Shown here piece by piece: positions 43,919 to 55,098 of a stretch of DNA of 64,000 nucleotides; within the stretch, counting starts at the first letter, position 1; every line of letters begins with the position of its first letter. Both the position numbers and the translations under genes were made by a program. Source of the stretch: Thozetella sp. PMI_491 (taxonomy: Eukaryota; Ascomycota; Sordariomycetes; Chaetosphaeriales; Chaetosphaeriaceae); assembly GCA_021432635.1 (NCBI GenBank), contig MU270083.1:128114-192113 (forward strand), in the 5' to 3' direction. The notes below the pieces were generated by a model. That model was not told the DNA's origin and did not search any database. It saw only the letters and a list, made by a program, of their open reading frames with translations.

Positions 43919-44627
43919 ATGGCTCTGGACGTCACAGATATCTCGCCGCTCATCAAGCAGCTTGACGGCAACTTGGACGAGCTTCAGGCGGCCATCAAGC
44001 CTCTTCTAGGCAATCTGGAGGATGTCTCGTCCAAACTCCCCCTTCTAGACAGGGCCAAGCTTCACGTGATGGTTGCGTATGCAATCGAATCGGTGTTATT
44101 CTGTATGCCATACTCACGCCCACGCCCATGTCGGCGACCTTTCTTTGGGCGCCAGTGCTAACATACATGTCAGCGACGCTGCAGTTGAACGGGGGGGATG
44201 CAAGGCAGCACGCAGTCTTCACCGAAATCACCCGCATCAGACAGTACTTTGAAAAGATCAAAAAGGCAGAGACTCCTGCGCCCCAGCGCGAGACGGGATT
44301 GAACACCCAAGCAGCCATGCGCTTCATCCGGAGTGACCTTGTAGGCCCAGCTTCCATTCCGGTTCAAGCCACGTCAACGTCCGTAAGTACTGATTATTCC
44401 CGCAGAGCGACAACAAGGAGATCTCCGCAAAGCTCAAGGAGGAGATCGCCAAGGCAGAGCAGGCTGCAGAACAGGCCAAGGCCGAACTTGCCGCCGCACA
44501 GGCACGGAAGCGCGACTCGGATGCGCTTGATGATTCCGACTCCGAGCACCGACCCGGAGATGCGCAGCCTCGCAAAAAGAAGAAGAATTCCAAGGGCTCA
44601 AAGAAGGAGAAGAAGAAGAGTCGATGA
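43919..44627 (+). CDS. lrp1: Rrp47/Lrp1 (C1D family), nuclear exosome cofactor
   Basis: Exons 43919-44102, 44174-44340 and 44406-44627 give 190 residues. The N-terminal Sas10/C1D domain (MALDVTDISPLIKQLDGNLDELQAAIKPLL, HVMVAYAIESVLFSTLQLNGGDARQHAVFTEITRIRQYFEKIK) binds Rrp6. The C-terminus is a charged coil (SDNKEISAKLKEEIAKAEQ) ending in Lys-rich KKKKNSKGSKKEKKKSR for RNA binding. Rrp47 stabilises Rrp6 and serves 3' processing of rRNA and snoRNA in the nucleus. Intron 2 uses a GTAGGC donor at 44341. A better-looking GTAAGT at 44383 lies only 23 nt before the acceptor and cannot be the real donor; using 44341 restores the family's RSDL-SDNK junction. Confidence 0.93.
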
Positions 44628-45405
44628 GCATGGCCGCTGTCATGTGAGGGATGTCGCGTTTTAAGCTAAACGGCTCTCTGGAGCCTAGATGCCCCTTTTG
44701 GCACTACATATTGGCCCTACGGCGGGGAAGAGGTGTGCATTGGCCTACATCGTTCTACAGGACGTCAAGATGCTTACTCTTTGACAGATACCCACGAGAT
44801 GACATTGAGCGGCGCTGAACTGGACGTAGCTGACACCTCACCGCACGTTAACGCACTACCCTTGCTTTCTATCACCATGCTATGCATCACTAGCAACAGT
44901 GCTTTTCAGAGGAGGTTCTTACGTGGGACATACGGTATGTCCCTATAACACCTCGGCGCGAATGATGGAGATGGAAAAGACGCCATGGCTACCGAGGAAC
45001 ACGGGATCCTAGATTCCCCTGCTTGGTGGGTGGTAGTAGCGCTTGAGTAGCAAGAGTAAAGCACCCATAGGGCATTACTATTCAGAAAATCTGTTGAATC
45101 CATTGCACTCGTCCTGAGGTGCGGGGGAGAGGAGAGGAAGGCATCACGAGGAGTCTGCGACGAATATGTAGTGGCATGGGGAGAATCCTTCTAGCAATGC
45201 ACCACTTGGCAACAGCCACGGGCAGGTGGTGGATGTGGGGCCGTTTACCCTAACGCAGGTACAAGGAGCGGGAAGCGCGGGGGAGGGCCTGAGCACCCTG
45301 TTTGTAATACAAACTGCCACCGCTCGTTGGTACTCCCATTCACTTCTTCACATCCCTATTTCATAAGCCATTCTATCTATCCATTCACATCAGGCGCTAG
45401 CAGCA
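44628..45405. other. Intergenic
   Basis: Tandem orientation, lrp1 then DUF7704 gene. The short frames here show no domain. No supported feature. Confidence 0.45.
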
Positions 45406-46008
45406 ATGGCATCGCACCTTCCTGTCATCCCCCGTGTCATATTTACCGTGGTGGAGCCCATCTCCCTGTAAGCTATGTTTCCGCAGTGTTGACACCGACT
45501 CAGAGGATGGACGTTCGTTACTAACCACCGCTCGGCACCCTAAAGTCTGGTTGGGGCGATTCCGGCCATCTTGTGGCCAGAATGGTTCGTCTCTGAGCAG
45601 CTCCCTTCGGCGGTGCCGCTCGTCACATCGGCGAACGCCAGCCTAGTTGCCCAACAACTAGGCTCTATGTTTAGCTTAGGGTTCCTCCTCGCCATTGCCG
45701 TGCTGTATACCACCACTGAAATCAAGGTGGTCCGGAGCTACTTGTTCGCTCTGTGGCTCGCCGACATCTCGCACGTCGGCTTGACCTTGTACGCGCTCGG
45801 CTGGGAGGGATCGCTAGACGTTGCGAGCTGGAACCCAATGACGTGGGGGAATGTAGCCTTCACAGTAAGTACAGACACCCAATTGCTTTTCCAAGAGAAT
45901 ATTGGTGCTAAAGCTTTGCAGGTGTTCCTCTGCCTCACCCGCTCGGTGTACTTGGTAGGCGGCTTTGGACCGGACGTGCCGAGCTTGACAGCCAAGAAGA
46001 GCCAGTAA
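45406..46008 (+). CDS. DUF7704 four-helix membrane protein
   Basis: Exons 45406-45467, 45546-45864 and 45922-46008 give 155 residues. Introns are 78 nt (perfect TACTAAC branch) and 57 nt. The start MASHLPVIPRVIFTVVEPISLL and the blocks PEWFVSEQLP, VAQQLGSMFSLGFLLAIAVLYTTTEIKVVRSYLFALWLADISHVGLTLYALGWEG, SWNPMTWGNVAFTVFLCLTRSVYLVGGFGP match the small fungal DUF7704 family. Four hydrophobic segments (about 9-32, 55-73, 78-98, 118-138) indicate a polytopic membrane protein. Its function is not known to me; relatives sometimes lie beside secondary-metabolite genes, which is not the case here. Convergent with the amidase (303 bp). Confidence 0.88.
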
Positions 46009-46311
46009 GCGCTGGCTCCGAGATGGGAATCATGCGGTCGCGCCAACTACGCATTCCTCCCGACATCAACGCAGCAGGTTCGTGGTATTCGACGCTATTG
46101 CCGGCAAAGCGGCTCCGTCCTAGAAAGCATGGCTTTTAGGCATGAGGCCATTGGTCTACCTGCGCTTTGGAGAATTACATCTACGCTAAGAATCATGCAC
46201 GTTTCCACCTACTGAATCCATGTTGTGTTATTGCCTTTGATGGGTTTGCACATACGTATATCCGTAGGAGGTTTCATCTACTTCCGTTCCGCAGGACGAT
46301 AGCTGCTTCAC

Positions 46312-47991
46312 CTATTCTCCAATTGCTCCTTGAGGATAAACGTTTTTAATGTTGCCAGTATCCGGGCGTACAATTGGTACGTGGTTGTACGCTTTCTCCT
46401 CCAAAGCCCCGGTCGCGAAATGCGGTACCCGTCTCACTGGGCCAAGGGTATCGGAAACGTGCTTTGCGATATTCAGCAGGCGATCTTCACTCCACGGCTT
46501 TCCTAATATCTCCATGCCCACAGGCACCCCAACCGGCGCATCTTCGGACGGCGGTGAGAAACCGGCCGGGACTACGACCACGGGGCTGCCGGTGAGGGCC
46601 GCTAAAATGCCATTGCGCCCACTCTGAGATGGCGAGCCTTGTTTAACAACCAAATTCTTCTGCTGGGGGTATATGATGGCATCCAGACCGTGCGCTTCAA
46701 ACGTAGTTTGGAGGAAAGCACCCAGATGACGAATAGCCTGCTTAGTTTCCGAGTAGCCTGCGTCCGAGGTAGAGCACGTAAATGCACGTTGAATGTAGGG
46801 GTACTGAGCGGGGATGACCAGGAAGTTATCCGAGGTGTAGAGCTCGGAGAACGTTGTAGGGCGAGATGTACCAGCAAGATGGCCTCTGGCAAGGTAGGAG
46901 TCCAGTTCCTGGCGGTACTCGTATACTTGGGTGTCTAGTGTCAAAAGTTGAGTTGCATTGTAGATAGATTCTGTAATATTAACGATCTCGGCCCCCCCGG
47001 CCGTCAGTTTGTCGACAACAGAGGTCATTACCACGTTCACCGGTGTCGTCTCGTCTGAACCCGTGCGGTTTAGGAATCCGTCTAGAATCCCGAGCCTTAC
47101 ACCTTTCAGGCTTCCTCCCCGGAGAGCGACGGTGTAATCTTTATCCTCGAGCTCTGTCGGCTTCAGAGCAGTCGTGTTGTCGGCAGGGTCAAGCCCGCCG
47201 CTCGCCATGATAGTCAGGGCCAGAGCCAAGTCGTCTAGACTCCGTGCAATCGCACCGACGGAGTCTTGAGTGTAACTAACGGGAATTACACCTGCCCTGG
47301 ATATAAGGCCACGCGTGGGGCGGAACGAGTAGAGCGAGTTAGCTGACGCGGGACTCCGAAGCGAGTTGACGGTATCGGTGCCAGTCCCAATGATGGCGAA
47401 GCTTGCAGCAATCGCTGCACCCGTTCCTCCCGAGCTACCACCGGGAGTGCGTGTCACGTCATAGGGGTTGATCGTTTGCCCGCCCAAAGAGGAAACTGAA
47501 AGGCCTTCGAGCGCCATCTCATGCAAGTTGGTCTTACCCAGGATGACCGCTCCGGCGTTCCTCAATGCAGCGACGGTCGGAGCATCCTCTGAAGGCTGGT
47601 TGTTTGCGAGAGCCAAGCAGCCTCCCGTGGTCATCATCCCTATAGCATCGAAGTTGTCCTTGAGCAGTACGGGGATGCAGAACAGCGGGGCTGTTGCGTT
47701 CCCCTCTGCAAGCTGAAGATCCAACTGGTCGGCGACGGCAAGAGCCTCGGGGTTGAGGGAGATTATTGCGTTGATTTTTGGATTGAAGGCCTCTATCCGG
47801 GCCAGGAACGAGGAGACGACCTGCCGGCAAGTTGTCGACTGGGTCCACAAAGCATTGCGCACGCTCGCGACAGTAGCTTCTCGAGGGTCAAAAGGCGTGG
47901 AGGAGAATGCCCGGGCCAGAGAGGTGATGGAAAAGCAAAGCACAAGTCGCATCGCTTGGGCGAACACCATGGCCCCCTTCTTCCTTCTCAT
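46312..47991 (-). CDS. Secreted amidase-signature-family hydrolase
   Basis: One exon from ATG 47991 gives 559 residues; the frame upstream offers only TTG. A signal peptide lies within the first 32 residues (AMRLVLCFSITSLARAFSS). The amidase signature is complete: catalytic Lys in CIPVLLKDNFDAIG, cis-Ser in TRTPGGSSGGTGAAIAASFA and the nucleophile Ser in GTDTVNSLRSPAS, followed by SYTQDSVGAIARSLDD. Several N-glycosylation sequons (NAT, NTT, NRT, NIT, NAT) fit passage through the secretory route. The family hydrolyses amide bonds in small amides, fatty amides or indoleacetamide-like substrates. The specificity cannot be read. No pathway partner is adjacent. Confidence 0.93.
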   Translation of the reverse strand: MRRKKGAMVFAQAMRLVLCFSITSLARAFSSTPFDPREATVASVRNALWTQSTTCRQVVSSFLARIEAFNPKINAIISLNPEALAVADQLDLQLAEGNATAPLFCIPVLLKDNFDAIGMMTTGGCLALANNQPSEDAPTVAALRNAGAVILGKTNLHEMALEGLSVSSLGGQTINPYDVTRTPGGSSGGTGAAIAASFAIIGTGTDTVNSLRSPASANSLYSFRPTRGLISRAGVIPVSYTQDSVGAIARSLDDLALALTIMASGGLDPADNTTALKPTELEDKDYTVALRGGSLKGVRLGILDGFLNRTGSDETTPVNVVMTSVVDKLTAGGAEIVNITESIYNATQLLTLDTQVYEYRQELDSYLARGHLAGTSRPTTFSELYTSDNFLVIPAQYPYIQRAFTCSTSDAGYSETKQAIRHLGAFLQTTFEAHGLDAIIYPQQKNLVVKQGSPSQSGRNGILAALTGSPVVVVPAGFSPPSEDAPVGVPVGMEILGKPWSEDRLLNIAKHVSDTLGPVRRVPHFATGALEEKAYNHVPIVRPDTGNIKNVYPQGAIGE

Positions 47992-49877
47992 GTTCAACCC
48001 GTCTAATACGCTCCCCGTGCGCGGCGGGGCTGTCTCGCCGAGGTTGTCACAATTCGCCGTGGGTAAGTCGTCAGCGTATTCGCTACACTTACCTTATAGC
48101 AAGGCGGGCGTAATCGTTTGGGTTACCTTGATCGTAAAAGATATTAGCGCGCGACTGGGGTGCTCGATCATGTTTTCAGAGGCGCTCCAACTTGCAACTT
48201 GCGACGGACCCACTGGAAGCCGAAGGCCGGAGTGTGGTCGGTGAGGGGTTAGCCATGGCCGTACCGGCATTTCCGTTCATTGTTTTCCCACCAGCTGCTA
48301 GGTGCCTCAGATGCACCCAGAAAATGCTAATATTTTCTATCCGGCTTCTCAGAATCAGTCTCCTGTACAAGTGAGCCTAAGGCCAGCAGAGTGGGTAAGA
48401 CGTACTGGTGTCAGTTGGACAAGTAGGGAGAGAAGGGCCGTGCGTCAGGGGTAAGGGGCAGCATCAACAAAAGGATACTTTAGGATGGTTGACACCTGAT
48501 GCGTGATGCAAGAGTTTACTACGTACCGGAATAAGTAAGACCAAATAATTAATGGGAATTCCTTCAAATCTAGTCTCTTGCGTATGAAGGAATCCGATGC
48601 CAATGCTCCAACCAGAAGTGCACATCTAGAAGCAAACGCGTGGCCTGACATCTTGCTCTGTCCCTATCCTTCCTCTCTCTGCTATTGAGTCTCAAAGATG
48701 TCAGGACTATAACCCGGAGTTCTTCTTTCAGTAACCTATCAAGAGTTCTTTGTCAAAGTTTCCCACAAAGCTTTACTGCCACAGCACTCAGCAGCCATAG
48801 GAACAGGCAAGCTTCTTGGTGTGAGATCTTCTCTTTGACGCCCAATGATGGCCTTGCTCCCTTTCCAATCGTCTTCCACACCTATTTCTCTCTCTGAAAG
48901 CCGAAAAATTCACAGAAAGAGTCGTTTCCTCGTTCCAGACTGCATGCTACTCTCAAGCTGCTACCTAACCTCCCGGGAGACTCTCTCAGCCTCGCGTCCT
49001 CCTCGAGGCTGTCCCGCAACGGCAGTTGCGCATGGTGGTCCTCAGGATTTTCTTTCGTATACAAAAGTAGCTTGTCAGGTCTTTTGGGAGGCTATTGCCA
49101 CAGACGGCGGCTGTACCCAACCACCAGCCGCAGTATCGTGACATCACGCGCGGGTCCTAGCCCGCGATTCCAGCCACCCATGGCCTTGTTCGCAGTCATA
49201 ACACCATTGAAATTAACCTGGTATATCACAGATGGCACCGCGGCCCAATGGGCGATCATCGCTCCTAGTTGATAGGAGAAGCTGCCTTGTCAACTGCCCC
49301 TACTCAATAGGAGTAAGGTGGTTAGAGCGGGATAGCCGTCCCTTTTTTTTTTTTTTTTTTTTTTTCGCCATGAAAATAGAGATACTTCAACGTCTGAAAC
49401 TTTTATTATTAAGAAGGTACCTTATTACTTGGGTCATGTAGGGCCTTGGCATCTCTACTGCACTGGTCTTGCCTCCTTTCTTGCCCATCCCGTTTGCTTG
49501 CCTTTCATATATTAGGGGCGGAGACAGATAAATGGAAGAACTTTCCGGGCATATGAAATGTGAAAAAATGTACATTCCCCCCAAAGCTGCAGCTACCCGG
49601 TGTTAGGATTCAGGACTACGCCTTCGGCCACCTTCGTTACCAGCGAGCAGTGAGTGGCGTTTTGAGAAGGCGGGATGATGCCCAACAATGCCCTGTAGAT
49701 ACCTAAGAGGCGTAAGAACGCATGACAGCCTAGCTGGAGACAGACGACGCCTGTGTCACGCATTTTAGTCTAGTGGGAAGGTGCAGCCTTCCCAGCTGGA
49801 AACTCCTTTCCCACTTGATGGGTCGGCGCGGGAATCAACAGAAGGAACTTGAGCCAGCTTCGTCCAAATACAACCTC
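47992..49877. other. Intergenic, 1.9 kb
   Basis: It holds the amidase promoter side and moderately AT-rich sequence with no supported protein gene. A 23-T run lies at 49343-49365. Confidence 0.45.
49343..49365 (+). repeat. Poly-T tract of 23
   Basis: Uninterrupted T23. It might be the A-tail of an old retroposed insert on the minus strand, but no target-site duplication was found by eye. Confidence 0.9.
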
Positions 49878-49964
49878 GGCCTTGTAGAGAAATGGTAACT
49901 CGCTGGATTCCTACAAAGAGAGTTTAAGATCCAGAGACTCTGGGTTCGAGTCCCAGCAAGGTCG
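49878..49964 (+). tRNA. tRNA-Arg (anticodon CCT) with 15-nt intron
   Basis: The cloverleaf closes fully. The acceptor stem is GGCCTTG/CAAGGTC with discriminator G. The D arm is GAG/CTC with a GG-containing loop, the anticodon stem CTGGA/TCCAG, the variable loop AGACT, and the T arm CTGGG-TTCGAGT-CCCAG. The anticodon CCT is at 49910-49912. A 15-nt insertion (49914-49928) follows base 37, the normal site for nuclear tRNA introns. The internal B box GGTTCGAGTCC (49943-49953) fits the consensus exactly, and T-runs follow for Pol III termination. It reads the AGG codon. Confidence 0.93.
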
Positions 49965-50592
49965 CTTTTATTTTTATTTTTTTGGTTTATTTTTGCGCTT
50001 GGTAAACGTGCATGTTGTTTCACGCCGCCAGAGTGGACAGCGTCTTTGTTGTTTAAGCTTATTTTGGCGGCACCTCACTTGAATTTGCGGGCTTCTTCTT
50101 GTTTCAACAGCAAACCGGCCGGGTTATCTTTGCGTCGCCACGGTGGGCGGCCAGCTCGGCTAGTGGTTCTTCTTTCTGGCAAGCTCTTACCAGCGTATGC
50201 TGGTTCAGTGCCTCCCCTCAAGGATGGGATCATTGACTAGAATGGCATCACCGATTGCGTTCCCAAGAGGTCTGATTCGAAGTCAACTCACGTGTGCTAT
50301 GAGAAGAGCCTTGGCGCCGTGACGCGGAGGCAAGACTAGATGGATCCGAAGGCAGAGTGACACACAAGCCCGATGACATGCAACACAGCAGAGGGACTCA
50401 GAGCATGCAATCCAATAACCCGCTAGGCGGCCACGTTTACTTATAATCTATGCTTTGATGACAGTCTCATACCGATGAACTGACCACAAGATATTTAACA
50501 ATTCTACTAGGATGTACAGCATAACACATCGACCCACCCGACTCTGTCTCTACCAAGAGTTCCGACCCGCACATGCAGCCCAAGAAGAATGT
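49965..50592. other. Intergenic between tRNA-Arg and MFS gene
   Basis: No feature beyond the Pol III terminator at its left end is visible. Confidence 0.45.
49966..49983 (+). terminator. Pol III terminator T-runs
   Basis: TTTT, TTTTT and TTTTTTT start two bases after the tRNA-Arg 3' end. Confidence 0.85.
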
Positions 50593-52107
50593 TCATTGCA
50601 CCTTCTTGGCGTCCTTGCTCTTTGCCTTTATTCTCTCGGAGCCTGGTGGGGTCTTCAGCCCGAACAATACGATCGAGCTGACACCAGCGATACCAGCTGC
50701 TCCAACCCCGTAGGCGACTCCCCTGCCGGCCCACCAATATACACTTGTGAACAAGATGGGGCCGACACCGCGCCCAATCTGCCCCCAGCTGCGGAGGATG
50801 CCCAGTTTGCCCCCGCGCTCCCCTTCGCCGGCTTCAAAACTGCTCAGCGCATTCAGGCCCGTCACTACCGTGGCCGAGGTAGTAGCTAAGCAGGTAGCCG
50901 CGATGTACAGTGCCGAGACGGACGAAATGCGCCCCAACAGCACAAAGGCCAGGAAGCACGCGACCACGCCGATCCTAACGGACAGCAGCGGCGGGAGCCG
51001 GCGCACCACGCCGCCTTGCAAGAGCGAGGCCACCAGGCCGATGTAGCCTAGCAAGCGGCCGTTCCTGGCTGACGAATACTGGAAGAGGTCATAGGTCATG
51101 AAGGGCAGAGAGAACTCCATGCCTGAGAAGAAGAGCAGGAAGGAAAAGTGGACAAAATTGAGGAGGAAGTGGGAGTTGGTGCGCTGCACGCGGGGGGCCT
51201 CCACCTTAGCGGTGCCTTGCTTCTTCTCCGCCGACTTGGCCTCGCCATTCGTGAGTGCCGGCAGCGTCTCGGGCAGGGAAAAGTACAGATACACCGTCTC
51301 AGTTACGATCAGCCCCAAGCTGACGCTAGCGGCCGTGGCAAACGGGTTGGCGGCCACGGTGCCGATGGAGCTGAGCCAGGCACCGAGGGCGGGCCCGAAC
51401 GTGAAAGCAATGGAAAAGCAGGCGCCGATCAGGGCCATAGTTGAGCCGCGGTTGCTCTCCTCCGAAATATCGGTAGCAATGGCGGTGGCCAGCTGGACGT
51501 TGCCCTCGGACAGGCCACCCACGATGCGCGAGGCTAGGAAGGTGCGGAAATCGACAGCCATGACCCAGAGCAGGACCGAGAGGATGTTGCCCACCATGCT
51601 GGCCAGCAGCGCGGTGCGGCGGCCATAGCGGTCCGATAGATGGCCAATCACGGGGGAGGCGACAGCTTGCAGTAGACTAAGGGAGGGAAGCAGACGAGCG
51701 TCAGCAAGGGGCATCGCAGCGAGGGTGGGGGAGACGGGGAGGTCCGGCATACGAGAAGAGACTCCCTAGGGCACCGCCCAGCAGCACAATGTCATATCGC
51801 GAGTCAATCGGCTTAGCGAAGGCGGTCTTGTAGGCATTAAGGTAGCCGAGCACGCTGGCGAGCAGGGTATTGTTGGGCTCGGAGCCAGTGGCCGCGTCGG
51901 CCTCGATGCTGCGGTAGAACTCGAGCAGCTGGGGGAAGAGAGGGAGGATGAAGGTGAACGAAATCTACCGCAGATGCGCCGTTAGCTCGTGATGGGATTG
52001 AGACACGCGGGGCCGCAGTCGCGGCGACTCACCAGGTCCAGCAGCAAGGAGACGAAGATGACTTTGAGGACCCTTTTGCGGGTTGTTGCATCGACAGGTG
52101 GCGCCAT
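50593..52107 (-). CDS. MFS transporter (DHA1/TCR-like)
   Basis: Exons 52107-52033, 51964-51753 and 51676-50593 give 456 residues; introns are 68 and 76 nt. TM1 crosses the first junction (VIFVSLLLDLISFTFILPLFPQLLEFY). The loop 2-3 motif A is GHLSDRYGRR, followed by LASMVGNILSVLLWVMAV and LASRIVGGLSEGNVQLATAIATDISEE, then GACFSIAFTFGPALGAWLSS (motif C-like), a charged central loop (about 240-265) and six more helices. The TM-loop pattern fits the tetracycline-resistance-like group found in fungi, which lies on organellar or plasma membranes. The substrate is unknown. The tail is Lys-rich (RIKAKSKDAKKVQ). Family call is secure; the function beyond transport is not. Confidence 0.92.
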
Positions 52108-54486
52108 CCCTGTTAGCTGCTCGGGGAGCTCGTCTTGTTCTGTCCCTTGCCTTGCGGAATCGAATGCGATAAGCCAAGACAGGGCGCGGCAGGCCAAAGT
52201 AGAAGCCACAAAGAGAAGATGCGGTCGCCTATCCAAGGCTTTGCGAGAGAGAAGAGAAAAAAAGAGTGAAATGTTGTGCCGCCAGGAAACTATGAGCCAG
52301 TTTAGGGTGGCACCCGTCTGAGTTGAGCTCCTGAATACGTGTTGTTCGGGCGCGGGCTGCTCCCGCGCGACAGGGTACATAGGTTAGCGCCTCGCCCCTC
52401 CAACGCACCATTCTGTGGCTCGGGCGCACGGCAGACGAATCACGCACCCGCCTCGGACCCCCCGGACTTTGTGGGCTTGGGCTTAGAAGGAGCTACCGAG
52501 AAACAAAGCTGGGCGAGTCGTGGAAAGAGGATCCGCGCTTATCCTTGCATCTTTCTCTGATTGATGTCCCTCTCCAGGCCGGCCTCTCGGGACACAGAAC
52601 GACGACTGCCCTCCCCGGTCATCCTCGTAACGTGTCACTGGCTACCTACCTTACCTACAGGACCTGTCCGATTGAACAGCCCGAACTTGGGCGCGCGGGG
52701 CATTGGATATGGGTCCTAGTGGGGCTCCGGCGGCCTGATCTCGAACAGCGGGCCGGGTCCGAGACACTTGACTTGGCCTGAATCAATAGCTGCAACTCGC
52801 AAACGTGCTCTCGTGGGAGCCAGCGCCCGGAGCCGCCGCCGTGGAAAGATCCCTTACATCGGAGTATATCCCAGTCCTCGCCGCCAGCCCACGCAGCTAC
52901 ACCGAGAAACCCGGACACGTCATCTGAGCTTCCGGCTTGGCGGTAGGTGCCGAATGCCTTTTATCACGCACCTCTAAGATGCACCGTGGCATTATCGTGG
53001 TGGTACTGCAGTGCTATTCCCTATACGCTCTCCTGTATTGCAGCGGCTTGACCACGAATACGCCACGGATGACTTCATTCTCACCTTGGGAGCCAATCCA
53101 AGGCCAGAGCAAGACGGCTGCGCTTCCCGTAATCTACCGAGCTACCTTTCGTTCCCAAGTAGAACAATCGATCGATAGCTAAGTCCTCTCGTAGCCATTC
53201 TCCTCTCCTAGAGAAGAAGGCTGATGACGACAGGTGTCGCCGACATTCCCTGACAGTGAGTCCTTCGGTTCGTCGCATGGGCTTCTTCTATTGGCTGGCC
53301 TCGGCCAATAGCATACTGCCTATTTCACAGTTCTGCCCTATGCTGCCTCCCTGTCTTGCCACAATCCCGCTTTTAACGCACAGCTTTTAGCTTTTGTCGC
53401 CAGCGAGCGACAGGGAGGGAGAAACGACCATGACTTCTATGGGAGCGCTAGGACGCTGTCTAGGGCTTGGTAGCTCGAAGAGATGGTCGTCTTGTCTGAA
53501 AACCAAACGACCACGGACCTTGAAACGAAACATTCTCCCTTGGGGGGGCTGACAGCTGGGGGAAGCAAAGGGCACGGACTGTCGTCTGATTCGTTAGCGG
53601 CGGGCCGTGCTCCTTAGGTACAGTAGCATATGCAGGAACCAGCACCCCCTCGTACTACTTTGGGCGGCACTTAGACCGATCGAGGCCTTGACTCCTACCT
53701 GTCTTCCTAACCAAGCCAAAGCCGCCGTTTCTCCCCAAAGCTTGAATTTGTTTCAAAACATCGAGTCGATCCTCATCCTGCATGGGCCGCCGCTGATGTG
53801 ACCTTGCTTTGCGATGGTACGGCTCGCCACGCGGTTCTGTCGAGCCGCTGCTGAGCGCTCTTGCCAGCCGCTTTGCGATCCTGCAGCCACGACGACGGCA
53901 AGCCATCTCTGCCTTGTCGCGGCGGGAAGCCAGCTTTGGGAGGACAAACGGCTCATCCGGTAAGCGCTGGGCAATCAAGTCTCGGCCCTGAGGACGGCCG
54001 TAGATTGCAGCTTGGTCCGTCTCCTTTAGCCGTCAGCGAGGTGGCCTGTCCTGCTGGCTTGCGCCGCTACATGCACCTACTTTATTTTCGTCATTGTCGG
54101 GTCCGGGTCTACTGCCAGCCTTTGTCACGTCCCTTCGTTGGCTTACTGCCCTAGCTGCAAGTGCAGATCGCCCCTGCAGGGCCGGGGCAGGGCTGTCTCT
54201 GGGCGATGCCTTGCTTCTGGCCCTTCCCCAACCCCAGGCACGATGTCTTCATAAGGGCCCCGTACCCTCCCCCCCAGAGGTGATTCAACCACTCTTCCTC
54301 CTCATCGCTGCTCAGTATCGACTTGATACCATCCACTCGCTCCGTCACTCGTTGGCCTCGCCGTGCCTTGTGCTACTCATACCCAACCTTGTGCTTCTGC
54401 CTCGGGTCTCCTTTCGTTGGACCCTCTTACACACCCTCCACCACGCACCAAGAACAGGGGCTACCACCCTCGCTACTACCACCGCT
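52108..54486. other. 2.4-kb intergenic region
   Basis: A long divergent region between the MFS and GPI-protein genes. Short Arg/Pro-rich frames only. An open in-frame leader (54094-54486) precedes the GPI gene but has no signal peptide or domain and is treated as 5' UTR. Confidence 0.45.
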
Positions 54487-55098
54487 ATGAAGGCCGCACT
54501 TTTTGCCCTCCTGGCCCTCACGGCCTACGCAGTCGCTGACGATGCTCACCGGCGGCCCAGCTCAACCGACTGTGATGACGACGACGACGAGACCCCAACC
54601 CCGACCTTGTCGCTTCCCTATCCCACCTGGGGCGGCCCCTGGACCACCAGCACCATCTTCAGCACCACCACCACCACCATCACTAGCTGCGGGGCCGAAG
54701 TGAAAAGCTGCCCTGCTCATAGCACCGTCCTGACTACGGTCGTGATCCCTATTAGCACCACAGTGTGCCCGGTCAGTGCGGTCATCACCCCGCCCGCCGT
54801 GGCCACCCCGCCGGCTCCTCCGAAAGGAAGCCCATCGGCGCCCCCTCCTGCCCCGTCGAGCACCTGGAAGGCCCCACCCCCGGCTGGCACCGCGGCGAGC
54901 TGGAACGCTCCTATCCCGCCGCCCACCGGCACTCCCGCCAGCTCTGCTCCCGCCGCACCCACGACTCTCAAGTCAGTGGGGACCGTGTCGACACCCTCGA
55001 AGCCCGTGCCTACGTTCGTGACTGCTGGCGCGAACCAGAACATCCAGCGGGCCGGTGGCGCCTTGGCGGTTGCCCTCGCGGCTGCTGCTCTGCTCTAA
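54487..55098 (+). CDS. GPI-anchored Ser/Thr/Pro-rich cell-wall protein
   Basis: An intronless 203-residue protein. A signal peptide (MKAALFALLALTAYAVA) is followed by a short acidic stretch (DCDDDDDETPTP). Next is a Thr-rich module with four cysteines (STIFSTTTTTITSCGAEVKSCPAHSTVLTTVVIPISTTVCPV), seen in many fungal wall proteins. A Pro/Ala/Ser-rich stalk follows, and the C-terminus (AGANQNIQRAGGALAVALAAAALL) has a small-residue omega site before a hydrophobic end, as needed for GPI attachment. It should be O-glycosylated and linked to membrane or wall glucan. Start 54487 is chosen because the signal peptide begins there. Confidence 0.9.
   Translation: MKAALFALLALTAYAVADDAHRRPSSTDCDDDDDETPTPTLSLPYPTWGGPWTTSTIFSTTTTTITSCGAEVKSCPAHSTVLTTVVIPISTTVCPVSAVITPPAVATPPAPPKGSPSAPPPAPSSTWKAPPPAGTAASWNAPIPPPTGTPASSAPAAPTTLKSVGTVSTPSKPVPTFVTAGANQNIQRAGGALAVALAAAALL

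Noticed and set aside
44383-44388. GTAAGT as the donor of lrp1 intron 2
   Set aside because: It would make a 23-nt intron, too short to splice. The 44341 donor gives the homologous junction.
54094-54486. N-terminal extension of the GPI protein in the same open frame
   Set aside because: It would bury the obvious signal peptide at 54487 in the middle of the protein.
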